A stretch of DNA of 64,000 nt from Humulus lupulus. Lineage: Eukaryota > Streptophyta > Magnoliopsida > Rosales > Cannabaceae. Both the position numbers and the translations under genes were made by a program. Below the pieces are notes generated by a model that did not search any database, had not been told where the DNA came from, and was given only the letters and a program-made list of their open reading frames with translations. Each line of letters starts with the position of its first letter. The stretch's first letter is position 1. The stretch lies in contig NC_084802.1 of NCBI RefSeq assembly GCF_963169125.1, positions 18,476,896 to 18,540,895 of the forward strand. The letters are read 5' to 3'. Shown here piece after piece: positions 1 to 10,653 of this stretch.

Positions 1-265
1 TATCTCCCGAGGTCACATGGCTTTCGAGATCGTATGTGCGTCGAGCTCGGGACCTCTGATCCGGGGTCATCTCTGAAGATGGATGCGTCTCCGGAGCTAC
101 CTTTTCGAGATCATGAACACTCCGAGGTCACCATATTCGAGGTCGTCTATGTCCTGCAGGCTCGATATTTAATCCTGGAGCATATTTCCAACCTTATGAG
201 TCCACTTGTTTGCAAATCCAAATTTCGAGGTCATATTTAACATAGCTCGAAATCTGGGTGTAACA
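1..265 (-). mobile_element. Right end of a Tat-type LTR, cut by the window start
   Basis: This stretch matches base for base, with scattered differences, the last third of the E3 LTRs (about 40465-40725 and 52436-52698), including the shared phrase catagctcgaaatctgg, and ends in TAACA like those LTRs. What follows (gtaatcattt) is not the polypurine-tract region that follows the left LTR of E2 or E3. It is therefore either a solo LTR or the right LTR of a minus-strand element lying outside the window. The open frame at 34-240 lies inside the LTR and is not a gene. Confidence 0.8.
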
Positions 266-654
266 GTAATCATTTGGTACCTTGTGTTTTTGTAAAGTAT
301 TGTTTTGGTACCTTGTGTTTACAATAATGCTCATTTGGTACCCTGTATTTTGAAATCATACATATTTGGTACCCTGTATTTAGAAATTGTACATATTTTG
401 TACCCTAAACCCAAATTTAATCAATACAATTTTACTAATTTAATCAAACTGCTCTTAATTATTGAGTACCAAATTCAAATTTAATTACTTAATTACATAT
501 TACTTATGGCAGATTGGTCCTATTGATAAAATTTTATTTATCAAATTTGAGTCTAGGGTACCAAATATGTGTGATTTTAAAATGTAGGGTACCATATAAG
601 AATTGTTGAAAAAAGAGGGTACCAAAACGATACTTTAGAAAAATACATGGTACC
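266..654. repeat. Foldback element with mirrored GGTACC ladder
   Basis: Two long inverted arms face each other: about 271-382 and 553-654. Reading the right arm in reverse complement reproduces the left arm with moderate divergence (for example cattttggtacc-type phrases, catacatatttggtaccct against cacacatatttggtaccct). Each arm carries four GGTACC sites, at 276, 307, 337, 368 and at 557, 588, 618, 649, so the spacing is 31-30-31 in both arms. The middle (about 390-550) is AT-rich with no coding potential. The right tip continues after the E1 insertion at 11606-11617 (gtaccaaatggg). It resembles a non-autonomous foldback or MITE-like DNA element; the superfamily is not assignable from here. 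Confidence 0.75.
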
Positions 655-737
655 TGTTTACCGAGTTTTTTGGAAACTAGAATTATGAAAGATAAGAGAG
701 CTTAGAAAGAAATGAATAAAGATTATCAGACAAGGAC
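655..737 (-). mobile_element. E1 3' LTR stub
   Basis: About 83 bp match the start of the right LTR at 10654 (tgtttaccgag, then attatgaaa..aagagagcttagaaag). Similarity stops near 737, where the sequence turns into integrase coding sequence on the minus strand. This is the scar of an internal deletion. Confidence 0.85.
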
Positions 738-3016
738 AAGCTGAGTCTGGCTGTATGACCTCCGCAGAAACCTTCGTGCACCTCGTGCATGATTGCACTC
801 ATTTCGGTCCCGGATACGCATCGAAGGTATGGCATGGATAGCAGTAACGCCCTATTGCCTTAGAGTCGTTACTAAGTGAGTTTAAAATGTGCAACTAACT
901 CGCTAATCGAGGTTTTAGGACAAAAGTGTAATTAAAACATAATCAGAGTCATAAACTTGAAAATAAACATTTCATTGGAAATTATAAGACATATAACGTT
1001 TGGGATCCCAAAATCACTGTTTGGAAATATTTACAATTCAAAATTTAGTTAGAGTCGACTAAACGACAAAATTCAGGTTTTGTACAACCATCTCCCAAAA
1101 ACACCCCTGGCCAAGGCAACCAGGCAGACCGGACATGTACGCGCCGCTCATCTCGCTCGCCATACTCAAGGTTGATCGACTCTCCCTTTGCCCTTTCCTG
1201 CACCATATAGCACCCGTGAGCTGAAGCCCAGCAAGAAAACCCTCCAAAAGCAGACAATAAACGCATATCAAACACTTAATACGTAATCAAGCCAACACTA
1301 GGTCATACAAGTACGACCATGCCGTTCCAGGCGCTTTACCAGGCTCTGGGTTCGCAGTCTAAACCGTAAGGATATCCTAGGTATCCCTTGGGGTCTCACC
1401 CTGGCAACTTGCACTCCGCATGCTAAACGCTGCACCCGGCCCCTTGCCGTTCTCAGACTTCCTCGTTCCATCATTTATATACACAATAATTAACTAAACA
1501 GAAATTTAAATACATATAAAATCAATCAAAGGGCCACCCCCTGCAACACAATCATACAGGGTCGAGCCCTGCAACACAAGCTCTATGGGAACAATAATTT
1601 TCTTACCTATGTCCCGAGCTTTCTAAGCACCAATGTCCCGAGCACAGTTTCTTAGTCCGAGCCTCGTCGAAAACCTAGTCACAACGCATTAACAATTTCA
1701 TCCATCAAGTTCTAATCCACTAAGTAGGTTCGAGCCATAATTCTAATCTTCGGACCTTGAATTCTATCAATCCGGGTGATAAAATCCATCTCGAGCCTTA
1801 ACTAGTGAATTCTCGAGCCTAAAACCTCTTAAAAACCCAAAAGTACCTTAAGCGTCGTGGCCCTAGGGACTCATGCCGCGGCCCCCAGCTCAACCCAAGG
1901 CCTTGCCTCAAAGTAGCCCACACGTGCCGCAGCCCTTCCTAAAGGGCGCTGTGGCATGCCTTCATTTCCAGGCGCCCCAAGTTCTAAGGGGCCGCGGGTC
2001 AGCAAGAACAGCGTCGCGGCCCGACCCCTCGAGCCCAAAAAAACTCACCATTTTTCACCTCAAAAACCAGTCCAATTATCCCCAGAATCAAGCCAACATT
2101 CCAAACTAATTATCACAAAGACTATACTATTGATTCAACAACAAAACCCAACAGAAACTCAAGCCAAAACCCTTATAAAAATCCAAGTTGAATCTTCATC
2201 CCTCCAACATGCAAAACTCTAATATTCAACCTAAAACCAGCTGCAAATTAACACAAACATATTAGGAAGCTTACCTTGTACAGAATTGAACCCACCACTC
2301 AGCTCCATAAGCTTCAAACCTGCAAAACTCTAGCTTGATTCCTAGTTTCCAATTGGTTTTCACATGAAGAACCTCCAAGATGCCTCTAAGTCTCCAAGAG
2401 TAAAAGAAAACCAGAGTAAGGGAGAGGGAAAGAAAGAGTGGGTTTCTGATTTTCTAAAGGCTTCCTAGGCTTTGTTTTATTTAACTTAAGCTTTAAGGTT
2501 ACCTCAAGGCTCGGGGTACCAAAAACATCCCCGAGGGCAAAATGGTAAATTTCCCCCATATTCCCTCCTAGGCATTCTAACCTCAAATATATCTCCAAAT
2601 ATTTATTTCCATAACCCAATAACCCCATAAAAACATCTGATACCCGCAATACCCCTCGACCCGCCCCGGGTCGGATTCTCAACCCCGTTGTGACTTTTGA
2701 CTAACGGCTCCCTAGGACTGTCTCGGATCGTGCTACACAGATATATCACAACATATCACTTTTATCACATTTATGCCCTCAACGGGCCAAAATCACAAAC
2801 ATACCCCTAATATCCAAATGGGGCCCACATGCATACTTAATTCGACTAAACATGCATCTTTATTACATATTCACATAAATTCACATATTATAACAATAAT
2901 TCACTTATTGCCCTCCAGACACACTAATCAAGGCCCTAAGCTTAATTAGCAAATTTGGGTTGTTACAATAGCCCTCTACGGTAGAGTTTTTCTTCCATCA
3001 TGACGTATCTGGGGGA
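738..3016 (-). pseudogene. E1 integrase zinc-binding (H2C2) fragment, split by a solo LTR
   Basis: Removing 843-2967 and one ATAGC copy joins 738-842 to 2973-3016 on the minus strand. The joined frame reads EEKLYRRGLSMPYLRCV and then HEVHEGFCGGHTARLSL. This matches the matrix-binding and HHCC start of integrase in E2 and E3 (LYRRGYSMSLLRC, IHEGFCGDHTGGHSLSKK). The first two zinc-ligand histidines are visible; the CxxC half, catalytic core and C-terminus are gone. A stop lies upstream in the same frame. It is a non-functional remnant. Confidence 0.8.
843..2967. mobile_element. Solo LTR, TGTAACGCC family, copy 1
   Basis: This is a 2,125-bp unit with ends (a)GTAACGCCC and TGTTACA and a perfect 5-bp target duplication ATAGC (838-842 and 2968-2972). 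The first base of the expected TGTAAC end is mutated to A. Its start is clearly related to 7268 and 61631 (taacgcc, ctcgcta..cgagg, gggatcccaaaat), and it ends like the 7268 copy (ctaatcaagg..attagcaa..tgttaca). It has no coding content. A CG-rich patch lies at about 1857-2030. The length and the lack of an internal region favour a solo LTR of a Ty3/gypsy element, possibly a chromovirus with long LTRs (inference). Confidence 0.85.
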
Positions 3017-3490
3017 CTAGTACTGAAGCTTCTTGGCTGCTGCCCTGTGCGTGGGCAGCTCTCCGGTTGTTAGGTATTGGATTATGGGTCCCATCCAGGA
3101 CATAGAGTAATCTATAGCGTTGATCGTGGGAGCTTGAATACTCAGTGCGGGGAGATGGTTGATTGGGACCAGCTCGAAGAGTTCTGTCTTCGCATCCGTG
3201 GCCAGTTTTGCCAACGTGTCTGCAAAAACGTTTTGTTCCCTGGGGATCTGGTAGATGGAGTGCTTCTTGAAAGATTGAAGTATCTCTCGCGTCTATGTCA
3301 CATAAGTTGCCATCTATTCCCCTTTCGTTTGGTATTCTCCCGAGATTTGTCTGACAACCAATTGGGAGTCGCTATAGATCTCTAGGCTCGCGGCCCCTAC
3401 TTCCCGGGCTAAGCGCAACCCGGCCAACATGGCCTCGTGCTCGGCCTCGTTGTTCGATGCCTTGAACTAGAATCGCAAGGTGCTTTGCAA
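3017..3490 (-). pseudogene. E1 archaeal-type RNase H, C-terminal part, and linker
   Basis: Minus-strand translation gives the second RNase H continuing from the frame that ends at 3491. It includes [21 protein letters not shown] and [13 protein letters not shown] motifs (the conserved Glu and Asp of the RVT_3 family), then a PREQN..ADTLAKLAT motif, then a linker comparable to that before integrase in E2 and E3. Several in-frame stops interrupt it. In Tat elements this domain sits between the gypsy RNase H and integrase, as here. The open frame at 3017-3214 is its C-terminal linker. Confidence 0.75.
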
Positions 3491-4732
3491 CTAGTGTCCT
3501 TGTGGTGACACTAGGATGATTCCGACTCCTGCTCCATTTTCGTTCGAGGCTCCGTCTACGAAAACCTTCCACAAGGGTACCGTGGGATCGTCCTCTTCAG
3601 TGATCCCGGTGCATTCCACGATGAAGTCGGCCAGGGCTTGCCCCTTGATCGATATTCTGGGGACATACGCAATGTCGAACTGACTCAATTCCATGGCCCA
3701 CTTCAAGAGCTTTCCTGATGATTCGGGTTTTTGCAACACTTGTCGTAGGGGATGGTTGGTCAGTACTCTTATGGCATGGGCATGGAAGTAAGGCCTAAGC
3801 TTCCGAGATGCGATTAGTAGGCAAAATGTTAATTTTTCGATTAGTGGGTATCGTGATTCCGCATCTAATAACCTTTTTCTAACGTAATAGACCGAGAGTT
3901 GGGCCTTCCCTTCTTCCCGTACTAGCGCGACACTGATGGCGTGTTCGGTCACGACCAAATAGAGGTACAATGGCTCTCCATCCACCGGCTTTGCTAATAT
4001 AGGCAATCGAGCCAGATGCTCTTTTAATCTTTGGAAGGCCTCTTCGCATTCGGATGACCATTCGAACCTTTGGCTTCCTCGAAAGACGTTGAAGAATAGG
4101 ATGCACTTGTCCGTGGCCTTTGAGACGAAACGGCTCAAGGCGGCTTTCCGCCTTGTCAAGCTCTGAACATCTTTGTGCTTCCATGGAAAGGGCATGTCAA
4201 TCAGTGCTCTGATTTTGTGGTTGGCCTCTATTCCCCGGCAGCTTACTATGAACCCTAGGAACTTCCTGGATGCCACACCAAAGGTGCATTTTTTGGGATT
4301 CAACTTCATCCCATACTTTCGAATGATCGCGAAGGCTTCAACCAGGTCATCAGCGTGTCCTCTGGAGGTCTTGGACTTGGCCAGCATGTCGTTGATGTAG
4401 ACCTCCATGTTCCTTCCTAGCTGGGCTTGGAACATTCTGTTGACGAGCCGCTGATATGTGGCTCCGATGTTTTTAAGTTCGAAAGGAATGACGATGTAGC
4501 AGTACACCCCCTTGTCGGTTTGGAAGCTGGTATGTTCCTGGTCAGCGACATGCATAGAGATCTGGTTGTAGCCTGAGTAGGCATCCATGAAGCTCAAGAT
4601 TTTGTAGCCGGATGTTGCGTCCACTATCTGGTCGATCTGGGGTAGCGGGAAACAATCTTTAGGGCAAGCTTTGTTAAGGTTCGTGAAGTCGATGCAAGTT
4701 CTCCAAGTCCCGTTCGGCTTAGGCACCAGCAC
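3491..4732 (-). pseudogene. E1 reverse transcriptase, gypsy RNase H and start of second RNase H
   Basis: A 413-residue open stretch starts inside RT at LVPKPNGTWRTCIDF and runs through the RT core (PLPQID, SFMDAYSGYNQI, residues ~20-60). The catalytic box reads VYINDML (~residue 110-116) in place of the usual YVDD, so an essential aspartate is lost. The gypsy RNase H follows (~residues 240-360; VLTNHPLRQVL, LLKWAMELSQFDIAY, ALADFIVECTG), then the beginning of the archaeal-type RNase H (LWKVFVDGASNENGAGVG). The stop at 3491 cuts it off from the rest of that domain. The enzyme cannot be active. Confidence 0.9.
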
Positions 4733-5200
4733 CGGATTGGCTAGCCATACGAGATATAAAGCTTCTCAAATGAAGTTGATCGAGTATAAATTTTCAACTT
4801 CTAGTTTGAGGGCATCTGCCCTTTCCGCCCCCAGAGGTCTCCATTTTTTCCGGATCGGGGTCGCGCCCTGGTCGATATTCAAGGAGTGGCAGATGATATT
4901 GCGGTCGATCTCGGTCATATTTGAATGAGACCAAGCCAGGACATCCTGGTTCTCTTTCCCCCGAGCGAAGATGGCGGCCCAGACCTCCACATTTAGGTTC
5001 TTCCCGACTTGTATCACTTTGGTCAGGTCGGAGTCGCTGATGCACACCTCTTCAATCTCTTCCACGGGCTCCAGTGCACGGTCTGCCCCTACCCGCGAGT
5101 CTAGTTCATCTTCTTCCCAGACCTTCTGTCTCGCTGGGGGAGGAGGAGGGACTGGATCGACGTTTTCCTCAAGAGGTTCTGCGCGGACCATATAAATAGG
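4733..5200 (-). pseudogene. E1 protease-RT linker and RT N-terminus
   Basis: The frame at 4766-5191 is acidic and proline-rich at first (VPPPPPARQ, ELDSRVG), then reads IQVGKNLNVEVWAAIF and ENQDVLAWSHSNMTEID, which is the conserved start of the RT module in gypsy elements. The matching position in E2 and E3 carries a TAG stop; here it is sense sequence. It ends out of frame just before the RT core. Confidence 0.75.
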
Positions 5201-5867
5201 TCAAGTAGACACGTGGTAACACTTCTGGGCACTCTTCTCGTCTCCCCAGACTGTTCCTACTCCTCTATTGTCGTAGGGAAACTTCATGCAGAGGTGGCGG
5301 ATGGAGGTGATAGCCCCAAAGTCAACTAGTGCGGGCCGACTAAAGATGATGTTGTACGCAGTGGGGCAATCCACCACTACGAATGTACAAAATTTGAACG
5401 AGCCTTGGATCTCATTCCCCAATGTCACAGGTAGCTGGATCTTCCCCATTGGGAGTATCAAATCTCCATTAAGCCCGTAGATCTTGGTTGGGCATGAAGC
5501 CAATCGTGATGAAGGCTGGATTGAACAAAATGTTGACGGAGCTTCCATCGTCCACCAATACTCGGGACACCATCTTGTTAGCTATTTGGGCATCAATGAC
5601 CAGAGGATCATGATGCGGGAAGTGGACGTTGCGAGTGTCGTCTTCCGTGAAGGTGATGGGGAGGTTCATCAACTTCAGGCATTGCGCCAGTGCTTGGACC
5701 AAGGCGCATACATCTTGGTCGTGGTCAAGCTCGCTGAGGTAGCATTTTTTATCATTTCGAGACGGTCCTCCCAGATGTGGCCCACCCAAGATGGTGGCTA
5801 CGTGACCATCTACTCGCAGGGCCGCAGTTCCGGAAGGATAGGGCATTCCGGGTCTGGGCGCCTGCAC
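5201..5867 (-). pseudogene. E1 retroviral-type aspartic protease
   Basis: Two overlapping minus-strand frames (5201-5548 and 5469-5867) together give the protease. The catalytic motif reads VLVDDGSSVNIL (the D-[ST]-G motif degraded to DDGSS, as also DNGSS in E2 and E3), followed by a FVVVDCPTAYNIIFSRPAL segment that matches VDLPSAYNV.LGRPAL of the other elements. The frame change between them marks a frameshift. Upstream residues (DDTRNVHFPHHDPLVI) match the pre-protease region of E2 and E3. Confidence 0.8.
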
Positions 5868-6330
5868 AGTTGGGGCCCCTTGAGGGACCTATGTTCCCAG
5901 GCCTGTTGCGTATCCTCCCTAGGGAGGCGAGTACGCTCCATGTGCACCCGAGATTGTGAATTATCCAGGGACTGCTGGCATTCCTGGAACACCCACGGGC
6001 ATCCTGACCCACTGATGGAGATGTCCCAGCTTGATCAAATTCTCAATTTCGTCCTTCAACGGCCAGCACTCTTCGGTCGTGTGGCCCACTTCCTTATGGT
6101 ATGCGCACCTCTTGTTGGTATCCCTTAAATTCTTTCCCCCTTTGAACATGGGGGCGGGTTTTCGATAATGAACCGTCCTCTCCGTGGCCAGGTATATATT
6201 TTCCCTATTATCCACTAAATTGGTGTATTCTAAATATTGGGGCTCGTAGCCACTCTTTCCCTTATTAGAGGGCTCAGACTGGTTTTTTCCTTTCCCCGAT
6301 CTCTTTCCTCGAGAGGGGTTTACACTTACC
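5868..6330 (-). pseudogene. E1 gag C-terminus with zinc-knuckle-like motif
   Basis: The minus-strand frame at 5961-6215 reads ENIYLATERTVHYRKPAP and then CAYHKEVGHTTEECWPLKDE, a Cys-x2-His..His..Cys arrangement seen at the same place in E2 and E3. This is the nucleic-acid-binding end of gag. The flanking 5868-5960 continues towards protease with disruptions. Confidence 0.75.
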
Positions 6331-7267
6331 TCAGTCCCCCCTCACCTGGGACGGCTGGGCCCTGTCGGGAGTAATGTTGTACCCAACTGGTGCCACCTCG
6401 TACCCGGGCAAGGGGTAGACTGGGCCAGGGCGTACCCGGAAGATGCAGGACTGTAGACTGTGGGTGCGGCAAAAGTCATTCCAGGAGTACCCGTCGATCC
6501 CGACGCTATCGGGGGTGTTAAATACTGAGGGGCCAGATATTGCATCCCGTACCCCGGAAAGGTTTGGGCATTTGGCTGGATAGCCGGCTGCCATCCGAAT
6601 GTCTGGATTCGGGCCTCCTCCCAGTTGATAAAGCCTTGTGCCATCCTTATGAATTCTTTGAGGGTGGCCGCCTTACTGCGCTACATGTCGTCCCAGAGGG
6701 GGGATTCGGCCCGGATCTCGGACTGTAGGGCCACCAGGCGCTGTCCATCGTCCACCTTGGTTTTTGAGGCTTCCTCTGTGAATCGCTAGATATAGGCCCT
6801 CAGAGTCTCCGTGGGGAGTTGTTTAATGTTTGCGATAGCGCTAATTTGCATATCCGTCCTCATGGCAGCCACAAATTGTTTGCAGAACGCGGACTGTAGT
6901 CCCGACCAGGACTGAATGGATCCCGACTTGAGCCTCTTCCACCATTCCTCTGCAGGTCCATCTAAAGTAATTGAAAAGCAGAGGCACTTGTCGTTGTCAC
7001 AGACGTGGGCTATGGTCATTAACCGATTGTAGCGTGATGGATGGTCTTTGGGATCGGTGCTCCCGGTATAGGCGGGAAAATTCAGCATCTTGAACCCCTT
7101 GGGGAGCACCACATCCAGGATGTGTATGGCACAAGGTTCTTTTCCTCTTCTTCGGAATCGGAACCTCCTCCCTCTTGCTTACGGACCAGGCGATCCGTGA
7201 CCTTTTTTAAGGCGACCAGTTATTCCATGAATTGTCTGGCTATACCATCATCTAAGGGAACCCTCTC
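6331..7267 (-). pseudogene. E1 gag capsid region
   Basis: The frame at 6786-7112 contains the retrotransposon gag core: FKMLNFPAYTGSTDPKDHP, then FSITLDGPAEEWWKRL and FCKQFVAAMRTD, then a PTETLRAYI box. This matches the pfam Retrotrans_gag layout and the E2/E3 gag. Downstream on the minus strand (6331-6644) lies a Pro/Gln/Gly-rich spacer not seen in E2 or E3. The frame is broken several times. The solo LTR at 7268 separates it from the gag N-terminus. Confidence 0.8.
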
Positions 7268-9653
7268 TGTAACGCCCTACTACCTTAGAGCCACTACTAA
7301 GTGAGGTTTAAATGTGCAATCAACTCGCTAGACGAGGTTTTTAAGACAAAAGTGTGACTAAACAGAAGTTAAGGCTGTAATCTTTGAAAATATCTTAATT
7401 CACTGAAAATTTCAAGTGTCTTACATCTGGGATCCCAAAATATAGTTTATAAAATATTTACAACTCCGAAACAAGTTTACAAGTAGTTAACTACCAAAAT
7501 TAGGGTTTACACAGCCTTTCTAACAAAATACCCCCAACTAGGCAGTTGGGCAGGCAAAACATGTACGCGCCACCCCCATGCTCTCCGTACTCATGGCTGG
7601 TTGACTTTCTCTTTGCCCTTACCTGCAACACAGAGCACCCGTGAGCCGAAGCTCAGCAAGAAAACTTAAGCAATACATGACATATGCACAATATACAGTT
7701 ATTACAGCAGATAGCTCAAATCTAGTCAGACAGTCCATAAAATCTAACACATGTACGGCCATGCCGTCCCAGAAGCGTTACCAAAGCCAGGGATCTCGGT
7801 CTACACCGTAAGGATATCCCATGTATCCATTGGGGTCTCACCCTAACCACGAGCACTTCATGTGCTAAGTGGTATTCCCGGCCTCACTGCTGTTCTCGGC
7901 CCTTCGCCGTTTCCGGCCCTTCGCCATTCATTCTGCCATTCCATATTTAGCATACTCAAATAACAATCAAATACATAATCATTCATGTAATGCTACATCC
8001 TATCAATAATAAAATCTAGGGTCGTGCCCTGCAACAAAACTATGGGCTCAAGCCCTGCTCTACGGGTGCTACAGTTTTCTTACCTGTACCCCAAGCCTTC
8101 CGATGCACCAAGATCACAAGCACGGTCCTCTATCCCGAGCTTCTTCGAAAACCTAGTCACAACACATATAAAACACCCTTTAATGCTAACCAATCCAAAA
8201 TCACTTTCCGGGGCCAATTCCACACTCTCAGAACCCCCAAACCCCTAAAACAACACATCGAAGACATTCCCCGAACCCCCGGAGCAAAGGCCCAAAATTG
8301 CAAAATCTCATGTTCTGAAAATGGCCTAGCGCCGCGGGGCTGCCCTAGAGGGCCGCGGCGCCTAGCAAGTCAAAAAGCCTCCCCTGCCCAGAAATAGCCT
8401 CGCGCCGCGGCGCCCAAGAACAGGGCCGCGGCGCTCCTTCGCGAACCCAGAAATCTGGGTTTTCCCCTGCATTTTCCCCGAGCCAAAACACTCCCAATTC
8501 ACTCCCAACATATACCCAAACCCTAAAATCAGTTTAAAACCCCAAACAAACCATTTAACAAACTATAAACCTCAACAACAAGCTCAATTACTCACTTACA
8601 CTCAAAATCCACACTTGAGTTAAAGATTTCAGAAATTCAAACCATAACTCCTAAGACCTAAACCAAAGCTTGAAAAGTATAAACCATGCCTCTAACATCT
8701 CAAACCAAACCAGATATGAAACTCAAACATGATAAAATCTTACCTCAGTCAAGAACCCAGCTTGATTTCTCCTCAACTCTAGCTTCAAGTCACCTTCCTT
8801 TTGATTATCCCAACTCTGAATTCCATACAAAACCAGCCACCATCCTCTTTCAATTTCATGCTTATTCTCTAAAAACCAGACTTGAAACTTAAACAAAACA
8901 GAGACAAATCCTTACCTCTGAATAATCTTGGCTTATGCTCAACTTAGTTGCCTTGAACCACCAAAAACTCTCCTCCTAGGTCTCCCAACTTCAACCTTCC
9001 TCTTCTTCTCTTTTCTTCTGGATTTTCCTCAAATTTCAGCATAAACCCAATTGCCCAAGTGAAAATAACGTAAATGATCTTTCCCTCAGCTGAAGGTTCT
9101 TTATCTTGCTAAATTACTATCCTATCCTCCCATAGTTATCCTCTCCTAACTAAACCTCAAGGGCACTCTTGTCCTTTCACCTATATTACAATTCTACCAT
9201 TTCTTTCATCCAAACTTGTTACTCATAGCGGTTACTAATGGTTACCCAGGTTACTCAATCACCAATAACCATTAACCACAAATGCTCAACTCAACTCACA
9301 AAATTTCCCCAAAGTACCCCTAGGCTCCTCCCGAGCCGGGTATAGAATCCCGTTGTGACTTTTAAACTAACTAGCTCCTTAGGACCATCTTGGTACGTGC
9401 ATCACACTGATATCACCACACTCACGTGGTACAAATCACACAATACAATTATCGCATCTATGCCCTCAACGGGCTAAAATTACCAATTTACCCCTATCAT
9501 GCAAACGAGGCCCACATGCATATTTATACCACCTAAACATGCATTCTAATCACATATTCATGTAAATTCATGTATTATCATATTAATTCACTTATTGCCC
9601 TCCAGGCACACTAATCAAGGTCCTAAACCTTATTAGCAACTTAGGGTGTTACA
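7268..9653. mobile_element. Solo LTR, TGTAACGCC family, copy 2
   Basis: This is a 2,386-bp unit starting TGTAACGCCC and ending GTGTTACA, with target duplication CTCTC at 7263-7267 and 9654-9658. It is inserted in E1 gag. It has no coding region. It includes a region of repeated GCCGCGG-type CG-rich motifs (about 8330-8450) in otherwise AT-rich DNA. It is the same family as 843-2967 and 61631-64000. Confidence 0.9.
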
Positions 9654-9658
9654 CTCTC

Positions 9659-10594
9659 GTCCCTCCTGTCGTTGAGATTATTTCTCAAATCACCTCCTCA
9701 GGGGCAGATCTTTTCCTTGCGGGCCCGCTCCTTTCGAGCGTTCAGCCTTCCGCACAGGTCTACCCCCTGAGCTAAGGGTGTTTGGCTCGTCAACATGCTG
9801 GCATCCTCGGTGATCTTTATTCACGGAGGAGCTTGGGTGGAAAAGTCATTCCTGTCCAGCCTGCCTAGGGGCAGCCCGGGGCCTGGTACCCTGTGGGCGC
9901 ATCCCTTGCGGATTGATCGGGCGATTCCATCTTGGGACGGGACACACCTTCTCTCTCTTAGGGAGTGGCTGGGGGTTGGCCCCTGTTTTCTGAACGGGAG
10001 GAGTTTTCCTCTGGGGTTTGCTTTTCCCTCGGGGTTGGCTGCTTTGGCCTTCCCTTTCTCTTGAGCCGGGTTAGGCGGGCCTTGTTCAGGATTTTGTTCC
10101 AGAGGAGGGATCGACCTCGCATTTTCGAGCACGTTACTCCTAGCCTACAAGGCAGACGGTTGTGTTCCTAGAGGTGAAACAACTGGAGGGTTGGCCGCCA
10201 ACCCTTGGACGGCAATGAAAGTTTGCAGGGCCATGAGGGATTCTTGCATCTGGCTAGTGGCTTTTTTTTGTTCAACTATCCTGACCTCTTGGTCCAGGAC
10301 TTGTTGTCTTAGTTTTGTCACCTTCGGGTCCTCCTGGTCGGGGTCTACTTCTTTTGGGATCGCTGGATCCTCAGCTTCAAGATCATGGTATTCCCCCTCA
10401 TTTCCCTCCTCTTCCTCGTAGTAATCTTCCTCATAATCTGCCCCATCTTCATAGTTCTGTGGCTCGTCAGGCTGAGGCATCTGATAGGGTGCGTCCTCAG
10501 GTTGATTCTGAGGAAGAAGTTGACTGGGCAGTGGCTCTCCATTGCCTTGTTCTTGGTTAGTAGGGTTGAAAGTGGTGTGCCTTGTGTTCACCAT
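9659..10594 (-). pseudogene. E1 gag N-terminal region
   Basis: The minus-strand frame 10145-10594 starts with an ATG 37 bp after the primer site (element orientation), where gag should start. It encodes a Gln/Pro-rich and then strongly acidic segment (DEPQNYEDGADYEEDYYEE) and a short coiled-coil-like stretch (TKLRQQVLDQEVRIVEQKK). After the stop at 10145 the reading continues, broken, to 9659 (a Lys/Arg/Pro-rich region), where the solo LTR interrupts it. Confidence 0.7.
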
Positions 10595-10631
10595 TGTTGC
10601 AGATGTTCAAGAACAACTCAAGCTTTCTTTA

Positions 10632-10650
10632 GCTCTCAATGAAAGCACCA
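10632..10650 (-). promoter_or_regulatory. E1 primer binding site
   Basis: The minus strand reads TGGTGCTTTCATTGAGAGC, three bases from the 5' LTR end. The same 19 bases lie at the same distance in E3 (51881-51899). A tRNA with 3' end ..GAAAGCACCA would be the primer; I cannot name it. Confidence 0.7.
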
Positions 10651-10653
10651 AAA

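Noticed and set aside
1873..2222. Pro-rich frames in the solo LTR
   Set aside because: The matching regions of the two related LTRs are not open in the same frames; they arise from CG-rich words.
5484..6128. 214-codon plus-strand frame opposite E1 protease and gag
   Set aside because: It is a shadow of the minus-strand gag-protease coding sequence; the true antisense gene in this lineage sits elsewhere.
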